NCBI GenBank assembly: GCA_036380925.1
Contig: DASVDW010000151.1
Location: 1 to 13,201 of the forward strand
Source: JAICLV01 sp036380925
Lineage (GTDB): Bacteria > Actinomycetota > Actinomycetes > Acidothermales > Acidothermaceae
Direction: 5' to 3'
DNA: 13,201 nucleotides
Positions 6,567 through 13,201 of this stretch are shown here, piece after piece. Both the position numbers and the translations under genes were made by a program. The stretch's first letter is position 1. Each line of letters starts with the position of its first letter. The notes under the pieces are model-generated. The model ran no database searches. It was not told where the DNA came from and saw only the letters and a list, made by a program, of their open reading frames with translations.

Positions 6567-7458
6567 GTGACGACCTCACCATCGTTCCGATTCCCTCATC
6601 CGTGAAGATTTCCAACAGGACGGCGTGTGGCACTCGGCCGTCAAGCACGTGCGCGCTCCGCACTCCCCCGCGCACGGCGCGCAGACAGGCTTCCATCTTC
6701 GGGACCATCCCGGATGACAGCGTCGGCAGCAGTTTCTCCAGCTCATCGGCGTCGAGAGAGCTGATGACCTCGTCGCTGTTCGGCCAATCGGCGAACAGCC
6801 CTTCGACATCGGTCAGCACGACCAGCTTTTCGGCGTCGAGCGACACCGCGAGCGCGGCCGCGGCGGTGTCGGCGTTGACGTTGTAGACGCAGGGTTCGCC
6901 GTCGTCGTCCCAGCCGCGCGCGACGCTGGAGACGACGGGAATGCGGCCGTCGTCCAGCAGGCTCGTGACGGCGCCGGGTTGCACCGTCACGACGTCGCCG
7001 ACCAACCCGATGTCGACCGGCTCGCCGTCGACGATGGCGGGCCGCTTCTCAGCGGTGAACAGATGCGCGTCCTCGCCGCTCATGCCGACGGCGAACGGCC
7101 CATGTCGATTGAGCAGCCCGACCACCTCGCGCTGGACTTGGCCGACAAGCACCATGCGGACGACGTCCATGGTCTCGGGTGTGGTGACCCGCAGGCCGCC
7201 GGCGAACGCGGGCTCGATTCCGAGCTTGTCGAGTTGGGCGTTGATCTGCGGGCCGCCGCCGTGGACGACCACAGGGCGCAGGCCGGCGTACCTCAGGAAC
7301 ACGACGTCTGCGGCAAACGACGCGGCGAGCGCCGGGTCGGTCATCGCGTGACCGCCGTACTTCAAGACGACCGTGCGACCGTGGAACCGTTCCAGCCAGG
7401 GCAGGGCCTCGACGAGCGTCGCGGCTTTGGATTCGGCCATGTCGCGGTCGCGACTCAT
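6559..7458 (-). CDS. argB: Acetylglutamate kinase
   Basis: Phosphorylates N-acetylglutamate, the second step of the pathway and a usual point of arginine feedback. The 299-residue product carries VLKYGGHAM (31-39) with the nucleotide lysine, VVHGGGPQI (64-72), GMSGEDA, YNVNADTAAAALA for substrate binding, and the C-terminal HVLDGRVPHAVLLEIFTDEG. A ~25-residue stretch before the core resembles the N-terminal helix of arginine-inhibited, hexameric kinases, so feedback inhibition is likely (inference). The ATG at 7458 overlaps the argJ stop as ATGA and is chosen for that reason; a second in-frame ATG at 7440 is possible, since no strong Shine-Dalgarno marks either. The longer frame to 7731 reads into argJ with low-complexity sequence and is rejected. 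Confidence 0.96.
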   Translation of the reverse strand: MSRDRDMAESKAATLVEALPWLERFHGRTVVLKYGGHAMTDPALAASFAADVVFLRYAGLRPVVVHGGGPQINAQLDKLGIEPAFAGGLRVTTPETMDVVRMVLVGQVQREVVGLLNRHGPFAVGMSGEDAHLFTAEKRPAIVDGEPVDIGLVGDVVTVQPGAVTSLLDDGRIPVVSSVARGWDDDGEPCVYNVNADTAAAALAVSLDAEKLVVLTDVEGLFADWPNSDEVISSLDADELEKLLPTLSSGMVPKMEACLRAVRGGVRSAHVLDGRVPHAVLLEIFTDEGIGTMVRSSHE

Positions 7459-8609
7459 GTCGAGTAAGCCGAGTTCTCGTGGACGTAATCCGCGGTGAGG
7501 TCGGTGGTCAGCAGCTTCGCGCTCGCCTCGCCTGCGTGCAGGTTGATGGTGACGTCGATTTGCCGACCGGTCAGATCGACGGTGCGCTTGTCGTCGCCGA
7601 TCGTGGAGGCGCGGCAAACCCACACGCCATTGAGCGCGACGTCGACGTTGAGATCGTCGAACACCGCGTTTGTCGTGCCCACCGCGGCCAGCACCCGGCC
7701 CCAGTTCGGGTCTTGACCGTGCATGGCGCACTTGAACAGGTTGCTGCGCGAAACGGCGCGCGCGACGTCGAGCGCGTCTTGCTCAGACGCCGCGCCGACG
7801 ACCTCGATCGCGATGTGCTTGCTCGCGCCCTCGGCGTCGGCGACGAGTTGGCTGGCGAGCTCAGCGCACACTTGCTCGACGGCGGCGGCGAACTCCGTCG
7901 CCTCGGGGTGCGCACCTGACGCGCCAGATGCCAGCAGCAAGACGGTGTCGTTGGTCGACATGCAGCCGTCCGAGTCGATGCGGTCGAAGGTTTTCTTCGT
8001 CGCGGCCCGCAACGCGGCGTCCAGGTTGGCCGCTTCGACGACCGCGTCTGTGGTGAGCACGACGAGCATCGTGGCGAGCGCGGGGGCGAGCATGCCCGCG
8101 CCTTTGGCCATGCCGCCGACAGACCAGCCCGCCGGCGAGCGGAAGGTGGCCTGCTTCGGGACGGTGTCGGTGGTCATGATGGCGCGCGCGGCCGCTTCGC
8201 CCCCGCTCGATGACAACATCGCGTGCGCCGATTTGACCCCACCGACGAGCTTCTCGACGTCGAGATACTCACCGATGATCCCGGTGGAGCAGACCGCCAC
8301 CTCGGCCGACGAGGCGTCGAGCAACGCGCCGACCTCCTCGGCCGTGCGATGTGCGTGCTGGAAGCCCAACGCGCCCGTGCAGGCGTTGGCGTTGCCGGCG
8401 TTGAGGACGACGGCGACGACCTTCCCCGCGCGCAGCACCTGCTGCGACCACAGCACCGGCGCCGCTTTGATGCGATTGCCGGTGAACACGCCGGCGGCGG
8501 CCCGCAGCGGACCCTGGTTGACGATCAGCGCGACGTCGGTGTTTCCACTCGGCTTGATGCCGGCGGCGACGCCTGCCGCGACGAAGCCTTTGGCGGCGGT
8601 GACCGTCAC
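7455..8609 (-). CDS. argJ: Bifunctional glutamate N-acetyltransferase / ornithine acetyltransferase
   Basis: Moves the acetyl group from N-acetylornithine to glutamate, recycling it; many members also acetylate glutamate from acetyl-CoA. The 384-residue precursor has the family marks: GVFTGNRIKAAPV (40-52), LNAGNANACTG (69-79), STGIIGEYLDVEK (108-120), TTDTVPK (146-152) and MAKGAGMLAPALATMLVVL (167-185). The Ala179-Thr180 bond is where ArgJ proteins cut themselves into two chains, with the threonine becoming the nucleophile. The GTG start overlaps the argC stop as GTGA. Whether it is bifunctional or only recycles cannot be decided here; no N-acetylglutamate synthase gene lies in the window. 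Confidence 0.97.
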   Translation of the reverse strand: MTVTAAKGFVAAGVAAGIKPSGNTDVALIVNQGPLRAAAGVFTGNRIKAAPVLWSQQVLRAGKVVAVVLNAGNANACTGALGFQHAHRTAEEVGALLDASSAEVAVCSTGIIGEYLDVEKLVGGVKSAHAMLSSSGGEAAARAIMTTDTVPKQATFRSPAGWSVGGMAKGAGMLAPALATMLVVLTTDAVVEAANLDAALRAATKKTFDRIDSDGCMSTNDTVLLLASGASGAHPEATEFAAAVEQVCAELASQLVADAEGASKHIAIEVVGAASEQDALDVARAVSRSNLFKCAMHGQDPNWGRVLAAVGTTNAVFDDLNVDVALNGVWVCRASTIGDDKRTVDLTGRQIDVTINLHAGEASAKLLTTDLTADYVHENSAYST

Positions 8610-9637
8610 GGCGCCACACCCGCGATCGGGAGCCCGGTTGTCTCGTCGAGGCCGAGCGCGATGTTGGCGTTTTGCAGCGCCTGCCCGGCGGCGCCCTTGG
8701 TCAGGTTGTCGAGTGCGGCCACTACCACGATGCGACCGGCGTGCTCGTCAAGCGTCGCCTGCAGGTGGGCGGAGTTCGAGCCGAGCGTCGCGGCGCTTTG
8801 CGGCCACACCGACTCAGGAAGCAGGTGGACGAACGGCTCGTCGGCATAAGCCTTTTCGAACGCGGCGCGTATCGCGCCGGCGTCGACGCCGGGCTTCGGC
8901 ACAGCGATGCAGGTGGCCAGGATTCCACGCGGCATCGGGGCCAGCACCGGGGTGAACGAGACGGTGACGGGGCGCCCCGCGACGTCCGAGAGGTTTTGCT
9001 CGATCTCAGGCGTGTGCCGATGCGTGCCGCCGACGCTGTACGCCGACATCGAGCCCATGACCTCGCTGGCCATCAGATGCGGCTTCACACCGCGGCCAGC
9101 GCCGGTGGTGCCACTGGCCGCAACGACCACGACGTCGTCAGGGTGCGCCAGGTCGGCCGCGAACAGCGGCGCGAGCGCGAGCGTGGCGGTGGTGACATAG
9201 CAGCCGGGGTTGGCGATGCGCTGGCTGCCCTTGATCAGCTCGCGGGCGCCGGGGAGCTCCGGCAGGCCGTAGGTCCACGCGCCGGCGTGGTCGCCACCGT
9301 AGAACTTGCTCCATTGCGCGGGGTCGCGCAGCCGGAAGTCGGCGCCAATGTCGATCACCAGTTGATGCTCGGAGAGCCCGGCCGCGAGCGCCGCCGATTG
9401 GCCGTGCGGCAGCGCTAAGAAAACCACGTCGGACGACGCGAGCACCGCCGCGTCGGTCGCGGCGAAGGTGCGGTCGGCGAACTGCGCCAGATGCGGGTGA
9501 ACCGCGGCGATCGGCTGACCCGCGCTGCTCGCGGCGGTCGCGACCGCCAGATCGAGGTCGGGATGCCCGGCCAGCAGGCGCAGCAGCTCACCACCGGCGT
9601 AGCCGCTCGCGCCGGCGACCGCCACCGTGTGCCCCAT
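8606..9637 (-). CDS. argC: N-acetyl-gamma-glutamyl-phosphate reductase
   Basis: Reduces N-acetylglutamyl phosphate to the semialdehyde with NADPH; type 1 enzyme. The 343 residues match the family length. The N-terminal dinucleotide fold starts VAVAGASGYAGGELLRLLA (5-23); the catalytic cysteine is Cys146 in NPGCYVT; the catalytic histidine lies in GGTHRHTPEIEQ (203-214); DNLTKGAAGQALQN is the C-terminal signature. The ATG is preceded by GGAGG at a 5-nt spacing, the best ribosome site of the operon and the sign that this is the first gene. The 81-bp upstream gap contains the ARG-box-like palindrome. The 3' end overlaps argJ by 4 nt. Confidence 0.98.
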   Translation of the reverse strand: MGHTVAVAGASGYAGGELLRLLAGHPDLDLAVATAASSAGQPIAAVHPHLAQFADRTFAATDAAVLASSDVVFLALPHGQSAALAAGLSEHQLVIDIGADFRLRDPAQWSKFYGGDHAGAWTYGLPELPGARELIKGSQRIANPGCYVTTATLALAPLFAADLAHPDDVVVVAASGTTGAGRGVKPHLMASEVMGSMSAYSVGGTHRHTPEIEQNLSDVAGRPVTVSFTPVLAPMPRGILATCIAVPKPGVDAGAIRAAFEKAYADEPFVHLLPESVWPQSAATLGSNSAHLQATLDEHAGRIVVVAALDNLTKGAAGQALQNANIALGLDETTGLPIAGVAP

Positions 9638-9718
9638 GCCCGCCTCCGATCAGATGCCTATGCAGGAAGACGCATAAGCATACACGGTTGCCTGCGCGGG
9701 TTTGCCGTCGTCCGATCG
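9638..9718 (-). promoter_or_regulatory. Arginine operon promoter region
   Basis: This gap between the permease stop and argC carries the operon start signals. On the minus strand a possible -10 box TATGCT (9682-9677) precedes a likely transcription start near 9670, then GGAGG (9647-9643) and the argC ATG. No good -35 is seen 17 bp upstream (GCAAAC). The palindrome at 9659-9676 would cover the transcription start, a repressing position. No terminator for the upstream permease gene is visible, so some read-through is possible. Confidence 0.6.
9659..9676. promoter_or_regulatory. ARG-box-like operator
   Basis: TATGC and GCATA enclose 8 bp, making an 18-bp palindrome, the length of known ARG boxes. 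A third half-site GCATA follows at 9678-9682. The site lies 22 bp upstream of argC in an operon that encodes ArgR, which makes ArgR the likely ligand. The match to an actinobacterial consensus is judged by eye. Confidence 0.6.
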
Positions 9719-10549
9719 CTAATGCAGGTCGGCTCGTCGCATCGCGACCATGGCGCCGGCGAGCAGCAGGATCGCGAGTCCGACCAGCGCCGCGAAGTGG
9801 CCGACGCCAAGGCCACCGCGAAGCGGATCGGCGCCAACTGCCCAGTAGAACGGCGAGGCGAATCGAGCGGGCCGGATCCAGCTGATGGTGGCGGCGAAGG
9901 AGCTGATCAGATATGCGGCGGCCGCGACGGCCGAACTGACCCCAATCGCCATCCCGCGGCTGCCGGCGAGGACGCCGACGAGCAACGCCAGCAGGCCGAA
10001 CCCGACGCCGAGCAGCCAGATCGACACGGTCGCGGCGATCAGCCGGCCGACGCCGACGTCGAGTTGGAAGAACCGCCCGAGCAGGACGCAGCAAAAGGTC
10101 AGCGCCATCGTCGGCGCCAACTGGACGGCGAGCGCGACGCACTTTTGCGCCACCAGATTTGGCCGCGTGAGCGGCAGGGCGGCGACGGGTGCGAGGGCGC
10201 CGGACTCGTCTTGACCAGCAACACACCACGCGCCGTACCCGATCGCGACGATGACCGCGACGACAGGCAGGAAGTTGTTGAAGATGTTGGCGTTGAGCCA
10301 GCCGACCGGTGACGTCAACGAGCCGGTGACGCCGAACGCGGCCATCAGGGTCGGGTCGCTTTGCATCAGCTTGTCGAGACTTGTGTCGCCTTTGAACGAC
10401 GGGTAGATCGCGACGACGGCCAGCGTGTACACCGCGAGGCCGACCGCGTAGCCGAGAATCGCGCGCCGCCGCAGCCGCAGGTCGAGCAGCGTGACGTCAA
10501 GCGCGCCGATTCCGGCGCGGTCGGCCGAGGCGGGAGTGTCACATGTCAT
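9719..10549 (-). CDS. ABC-2-type transporter permease
   Basis: The membrane part of an ABC exporter with the ATPase encoded just upstream. The 276-residue product shows about six hydrophobic segments: roughly 31-50, 89-110, 130-157, 166-195, 196-220 and 248-268, with a soluble N-terminus of ~27 residues. A periplasm-side loop holds KGDTSLDKLM (53-62). No signal peptide or substrate-binding domain is present, as usual for this class. The ATG start overlaps the ATPase end by 11 nt, pointing to coupled translation; no strong Shine-Dalgarno is seen. The TetR gene in front suggests drug or metabolite export, but the substrate is unknown. The layout resembles actinobacterial exporters near antibiotic-resistance genes; that is inference only. 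Confidence 0.85.
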   Translation of the reverse strand: MTCDTPASADRAGIGALDVTLLDLRLRRRAILGYAVGLAVYTLAVVAIYPSFKGDTSLDKLMQSDPTLMAAFGVTGSLTSPVGWLNANIFNNFLPVVAVIVAIGYGAWCVAGQDESGALAPVAALPLTRPNLVAQKCVALAVQLAPTMALTFCCVLLGRFFQLDVGVGRLIAATVSIWLLGVGFGLLALLVGVLAGSRGMAIGVSSAVAAAAYLISSFAATISWIRPARFASPFYWAVGADPLRGGLGVGHFAALVGLAILLLAGAMVAMRRADLH

Positions 10550-11462
10550 CGCGCGGCCCCGTCGTTCGCGCGTCGTCGCGGTAATAGGTGAGGAACAACT
10601 CCTCGAGGTCAGCCGGCCGGGCGGTCATGTCGACCGGTTCCAGCTCGGCGGCGACCCGCAGCAGCGGCGCGATGGCGCCGGAGAGCGCGAGCCGGACGCG
10701 GTGGTCGACGTTCTCCAGGAGTCGCACGCCCTCGATAGCTGAGAACGCCGCCAGATCGACGTCGCGCTCAAAAGCGAACTCCACCGTGCGCGGCGCGCTT
10801 CGCCGCAACTGTTCGACACCATCGGTGACGACGATTCGACCTTCCTTGATGATGGCAACGCGGTCGGCGATCCGCTGAACCTCGTCAAGCTCGTGCGACG
10901 ACAAGAAGACGGTGCGCCCGTCAGCTGCCGTTTCTCGAAGCAGCCGCGCGAACTCGTCTTGGAGCAGTGGATCGAGGCCCGACGTCGGCTCGTCTAGGAC
11001 GAGCAACTCGGGGCGGTGCATGAACGCCAAGACAATGCCGATCTTCTGACGATTTCCCTTCGACAGCGCGCGCACCGGACGGTCCAGCTCGACGCCAAAG
11101 CGATCGACCAACTCGTCTCGGTACTTGGTCGACCGAATGGCACGCGCCCGCGCGAACCAGTCAAGATGCTCTCGACCGGTGAGCCGAGGGAACAGCGCCA
11201 GTTCGCCAGGCAGATAGCCGACCCTGGCGCGGATCGCGACGCCGTCCGCGAGCGGGTCGCGGCCGAGGACGGTCACGTCGCCGGACGTCGGCTGGTACAG
11301 CCCGAGCAAGAGCCGGATGGTCGTCGACTTCCCGGCGCCGTTCGGGCCGAGGAAGCCGAAAACCTCGCCGCGTCGCACGCGCAAATCGACGTCGATGACA
11401 CCGCGGCGGCGGCCGAACGTTTTGGTGAGCTTGCTCGTCGCCACCGCGTCAGCCATCGGCAC
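10539..11462 (-). CDS. ABC transporter ATP-binding protein (drug-exporter type)
   Basis: The ATPase of a two-gene ABC exporter. The 307 residues contain Walker A GPNGAGKST (39-47), signature LSKGN (133-137), Walker B LLVLDE (153-158), D-loop SGLD (161-164) and the switch histidine His180 in FLSSHE. The Q-loop region reads GYLPGELALF (82-91) with glycine where the glutamine usually stands, a variant I recall in related actinobacterial exporters. After ~220 comes a C-terminal extension of the DUF4162 kind ending EELFLTYYR. The GTG at 11462 follows GGGGAG by 4 nt and overlaps tetR by 14 nt; an ATG two codons in (11456) is a close alternative. The 3' end overlaps the permease by 11 nt, so the two are co-translated. 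Confidence 0.93.
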   Translation of the reverse strand: MPMADAVATSKLTKTFGRRRGVIDVDLRVRRGEVFGFLGPNGAGKSTTIRLLLGLYQPTSGDVTVLGRDPLADGVAIRARVGYLPGELALFPRLTGREHLDWFARARAIRSTKYRDELVDRFGVELDRPVRALSKGNRQKIGIVLAFMHRPELLVLDEPTSGLDPLLQDEFARLLRETAADGRTVFLSSHELDEVQRIADRVAIIKEGRIVVTDGVEQLRRSAPRTVEFAFERDVDLAAFSAIEGVRLLENVDHRVRLALSGAIAPLLRVAAELEPVDMTARPADLEELFLTYYRDDARTTGPRDDM

Positions 11463-12069
11463 GATGCTCCCCAGTGGTTGTCATGAGGCCGTTCGCGTAG
11501 AGATCGAGGACCGCCTGGCTCCAGCGCACAATGCCGTCAGGCGCGAGCGGATCGACTCCGACGACCGCGCGGATCTGATCTCGCAGCAACACCACGCCGA
11601 GGTCGTTGACCAGCAACACCGCGACCCGAACCGCCTCGTCGGGTGACGGTGTGAACACGCCAGCCTGCTCGTAGCGCCGCACCATCTCTCGGCTCATGTC
11701 GTACAGCGACCGAAAAAGCCGCTCAGCGGCCGGACCACCGTCGGCCAGCAACCGCCGTGCGTACGGGAGGATCGGGCCGTCGCCCAGTCGGGCGGCGAGC
11801 GCCGAACTCGTGGAGGCGGCGGCCAGGTCTTGTCCCGACGCGTCGGCGAACTCGGCGATCATGTCGCCGAAGAACCGGACGACGTGATCGTCGACGGCGT
11901 CCTTCAGCGCGTCCTTGGACCCGTAGTGGTGGACTACCAACGACGGTGACACCCCGGCTTCGGCCGCGATGTCGCGGACCGTGACGGCAGCCACGTCGCG
12001 CTCGGCGAACAGCCTCGTCGCGGCTTCGCGGATCAGCGCGGCCGCGGTCAGGTCACCCTTCGAACGCAC
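11449..12069 (-). CDS. TetR-family transcriptional regulator
   Basis: A ligand-responsive repressor, expected to act as a dimer and to control the ABC genes behind it. The 206 residues from this GTG have an N-terminal helix-turn-helix: ALIREAATRLFAERD (11-25), TVRDIAAEAGVSPSLVVHHY (30-49), the classic TetR recognition region, then GSKDALKDAVDD. The remaining ~150 residues are helical and form the ligand domain, which gives no hint of the ligand. The start is uncertain: a TTG at 12087 would add six residues. GTG 12069 is preferred because AATAAT lies 6 bp upstream, fitting a leaderless transcript, and no Shine-Dalgarno serves either. The gene follows pheT by 52 nt and overlaps the ATPase. Confidence 0.92.
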   Translation of the reverse strand: MRSKGDLTAAALIREAATRLFAERDVAAVTVRDIAAEAGVSPSLVVHHYGSKDALKDAVDDHVVRFFGDMIAEFADASGQDLAAASTSSALAARLGDGPILPYARRLLADGGPAAERLFRSLYDMSREMVRRYEQAGVFTPSPDEAVRVAVLLVNDLGVVLLRDQIRAVVGVDPLAPDGIVRWSQAVLDLYANGLMTTTGEHRADG

Positions 12070-12121
12070 GTGCCGATTATTGCACAACGGTTCAATCCAT
12101 TGAACAAGTGTTCAGGAGCGA
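12070..12121 (-). promoter_or_regulatory. Promoter and operator region of the tetR-ABC cassette
   Basis: The gap between pheT and tetR contains two overlapping perfect inverted repeats. One is GTTCAA-TCCA-TTGAAC (12090-12105); the other is TGAAC-AAGT-GTTCA (12101-12114). Downstream on the minus strand, AATAAT (12081-12076) can serve as -10, ending 6 bp before the GTG start of tetR. The operator would then cover the -35 area. No consensus -35 is seen at 17 bp. Self-repression by the TetR protein is the natural reading. Confidence 0.55.
12090..12114. repeat. Overlapping inverted repeats, probable TetR operator
   Basis: Three half-sites of the core GTTCA/TGAAC lie in a row. The central TTGAAC serves as right arm of the first repeat and left arm of the second, each with a 4-bp centre and no mismatches. 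The shared arm would allow one or two dimers to bind. Confidence 0.6.
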
Positions 12122-13201
12122 CTATCCCCGAAGGACCGCGTCGACCCGCCGCGTCGCCTCTGCGACCGCGGCGTCGCGCGCGGCGCTCGCCTCCTCCGCG
12201 GTCAACGTGCGGTCAGGCGCGCGGAACCGCAGCGCGTACGCCAGCGACCGTCGTCCGGCGCCGACCTGCTCACCGGTGTAGACGTCGAACAGCCGCAGCG
12301 ACTCGAGCAACTCCCCGGCGCCGTCGCGAAGCGCGGCTTCGACGTCGGCGGCGGGCACGTCGTCAGCCACCACCAGCGCGACGTCCTGGGTCGCGACGGG
12401 GAAGGTCGAGACCGGCCCAGGCTCGACGAGTCCGCCGGCGTGCGCCAGCAGTTCCGACAGGCGCACCTCGGCGGCGCAGGTGCGCACGGGCAGGTCGAGC
12501 GCGGCGCACACCCGCGGGTGCAACTCGCCGGCGTACCCGATCGAAACGCCGTCGACGAAAAATTCGGCGCAGCGGCCAGGATGCCACGGCGCCGTGTCGC
12601 CCGCCCGAACCTCGACCTCGACCCGCAGCGCGAACGCCACCGCGCGGACGGTCTCGACCGCGTCGGCCCAGATCGCCTCGCGACCGGCGCCCCACCAGCC
12701 GCGCCGCTCGCGCTCACCGGCGAGCGCGAGACCGAGGTGCAGCGGCTGGTTCGGCAGCGCGTCGAGCACCGCGGCGATCTCGGCGTCGGTCGGACGCCGG
12801 TCGACCGGCAGCCGCGGCGGTGGCGGAGTCTCCTCGCGTGACGGCAGAAACACCGGACCGGCTTCGAACAACGCCACGCCGGCGCCGACGCCGCGGCTCA
12901 GATTGCGCCGCAGGGTCGCCAGCAGGCCGGGCAGCAACGTGGTGCGTAGCAGCGGCTCTTCGTCGGACAGCGGGTTCGCCAGCCGCAGCGCGCGGCGGCG
13001 GTCGTCGTCGGGTTCGAAGCCGAGTTGGTCCCAAACGCTCGGCGCCACGAACGGATACGCCAGCACCTCGACGTAGCCGGCGTCGGCGAGCGCGCGCCCG
13101 ACGAGGCGGCGCAACCGTTGCGTCTGGGTGAGGCCGCGTCCGACCGGCGCCTGAGGCAACACCACCGGCACGTTGTCGTAGCCCTCGAGCCGGATCACCT
13201 C
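12122..13201 (-). CDS. pheT: Phenylalanyl-tRNA synthetase beta chain, C-terminal part (partial)
   Basis: Half of the heterotetrameric synthetase that charges tRNA-Phe. Only the last 359 residues are present; the frame stays open past the right edge, so the GTG near 13198 is an internal valine and not a start. The visible part opens with IRLEGYDNVPVVLP, the conserved end of the B5 DNA-binding-like domain, continues through the catalytic-like core (ALADAGYVEVLAYPFV, LANPLSDEEPLLRTTLLPGL, GVALFEAGPVF), and ends with a ferredoxin-fold anticodon-binding domain of ~93 residues (FPVATQDVALVV, LFDVYTGEQVGAGRRSLAY, LRFRAPDRTLT). The stop is TAG. pheS and the N-terminal half should lie just beyond the window. 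A pheT-argC neighbourhood is common in Actinobacteria; here the tetR-ABC cassette lies between. Confidence 0.96.
   Translation of the reverse strand, partial: EVIRLEGYDNVPVVLPQAPVGRGLTQTQRLRRLVGRALADAGYVEVLAYPFVAPSVWDQLGFEPDDDRRRALRLANPLSDEEPLLRTTLLPGLLATLRRNLSRGVGAGVALFEAGPVFLPSREETPPPPRLPVDRRPTDAEIAAVLDALPNQPLHLGLALAGERERRGWWGAGREAIWADAVETVRAVAFALRVEVEVRAGDTAPWHPGRCAEFFVDGVSIGYAGELHPRVCAALDLPVRTCAAEVRLSELLAHAGGLVEPGPVSTFPVATQDVALVVADDVPAADVEAALRDGAGELLESLRLFDVYTGEQVGAGRRSLAYALRFRAPDRTLTAEEASAARDAAVAEATRRVDAVLRG

Noticed and set aside
12070..13131. 353-codon plus-strand frame opposite pheT
   Set aside because: Extremely arginine-, alanine- and proline-rich, typical of a shadow frame; pheT on the other strand is unmistakable.
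1..13201. Mobile element, phage, CRISPR or defence system
   Set aside because: No transposase, integrase, terminal repeats, regularly spaced repeats or defence-type domains are visible in any frame.

Overview
The window comes from a high-GC Actinobacterium (class Actinomycetia). This rests on the 5' end of a 16S rRNA gene at the left edge, the actinobacterial style of the rRNA leader, the frequent GTG/TTG starts, and an argCJBDFR-H cluster beside pheT. I cannot place it more closely than the class. Every gene I can support lies on the minus strand, so the window is read from right to left in transcription order. It is compact and mostly housekeeping. I found no phage, insertion sequence, CRISPR array or defence island, and no clearly new multi-gene system. 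The interest is in the regulatory joints.

Right edge (12122-13201): the C-terminal 359 residues of PheT, the phenylalanyl-tRNA synthetase beta chain, cut by the window edge. Next (9719-12069) comes a three-gene cassette with overlapping ends: a TetR-family regulator, an ABC ATPase and an ABC-2-type membrane permease. It looks like a self-regulated exporter of unknown substrate. A perfect pair of overlapping inverted repeats lies just upstream of the tetR gene.

Middle (2470-9637): the arginine operon argC-argJ-argB-argD-argF-argR-argH. It has a Shine-Dalgarno site and an ARG-box-like palindrome in the 81-bp gap upstream of argC. ArgC, ArgJ, ArgB, ArgD and ArgF carry the acetylated pathway from N-acetylglutamate to citrulline, with ArgJ recycling the acetyl group. 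ArgH is the last step. argG (argininosuccinate synthase), which often sits between argR and argH in related operons, is absent from this slot. The junction where it would lie is the only non-overlapping one in the chain. Two further genes are joined by 4-bp overlaps: mpg (3-methyladenine DNA glycosylase) and tyrS (tyrosyl-tRNA synthetase). Nine genes may therefore share one transcript under ArgR control.

Left part (1-548): the tyrS stop codon lies inside the -35 box of a candidate rRNA promoter. About 160 bp downstream is a second promoter of the same design. A leader follows with a GNRA hairpin, a conserved TTGAGAACTCAA antitermination-type element and further hairpins, and then the first ~142 nt of the 16S rRNA.
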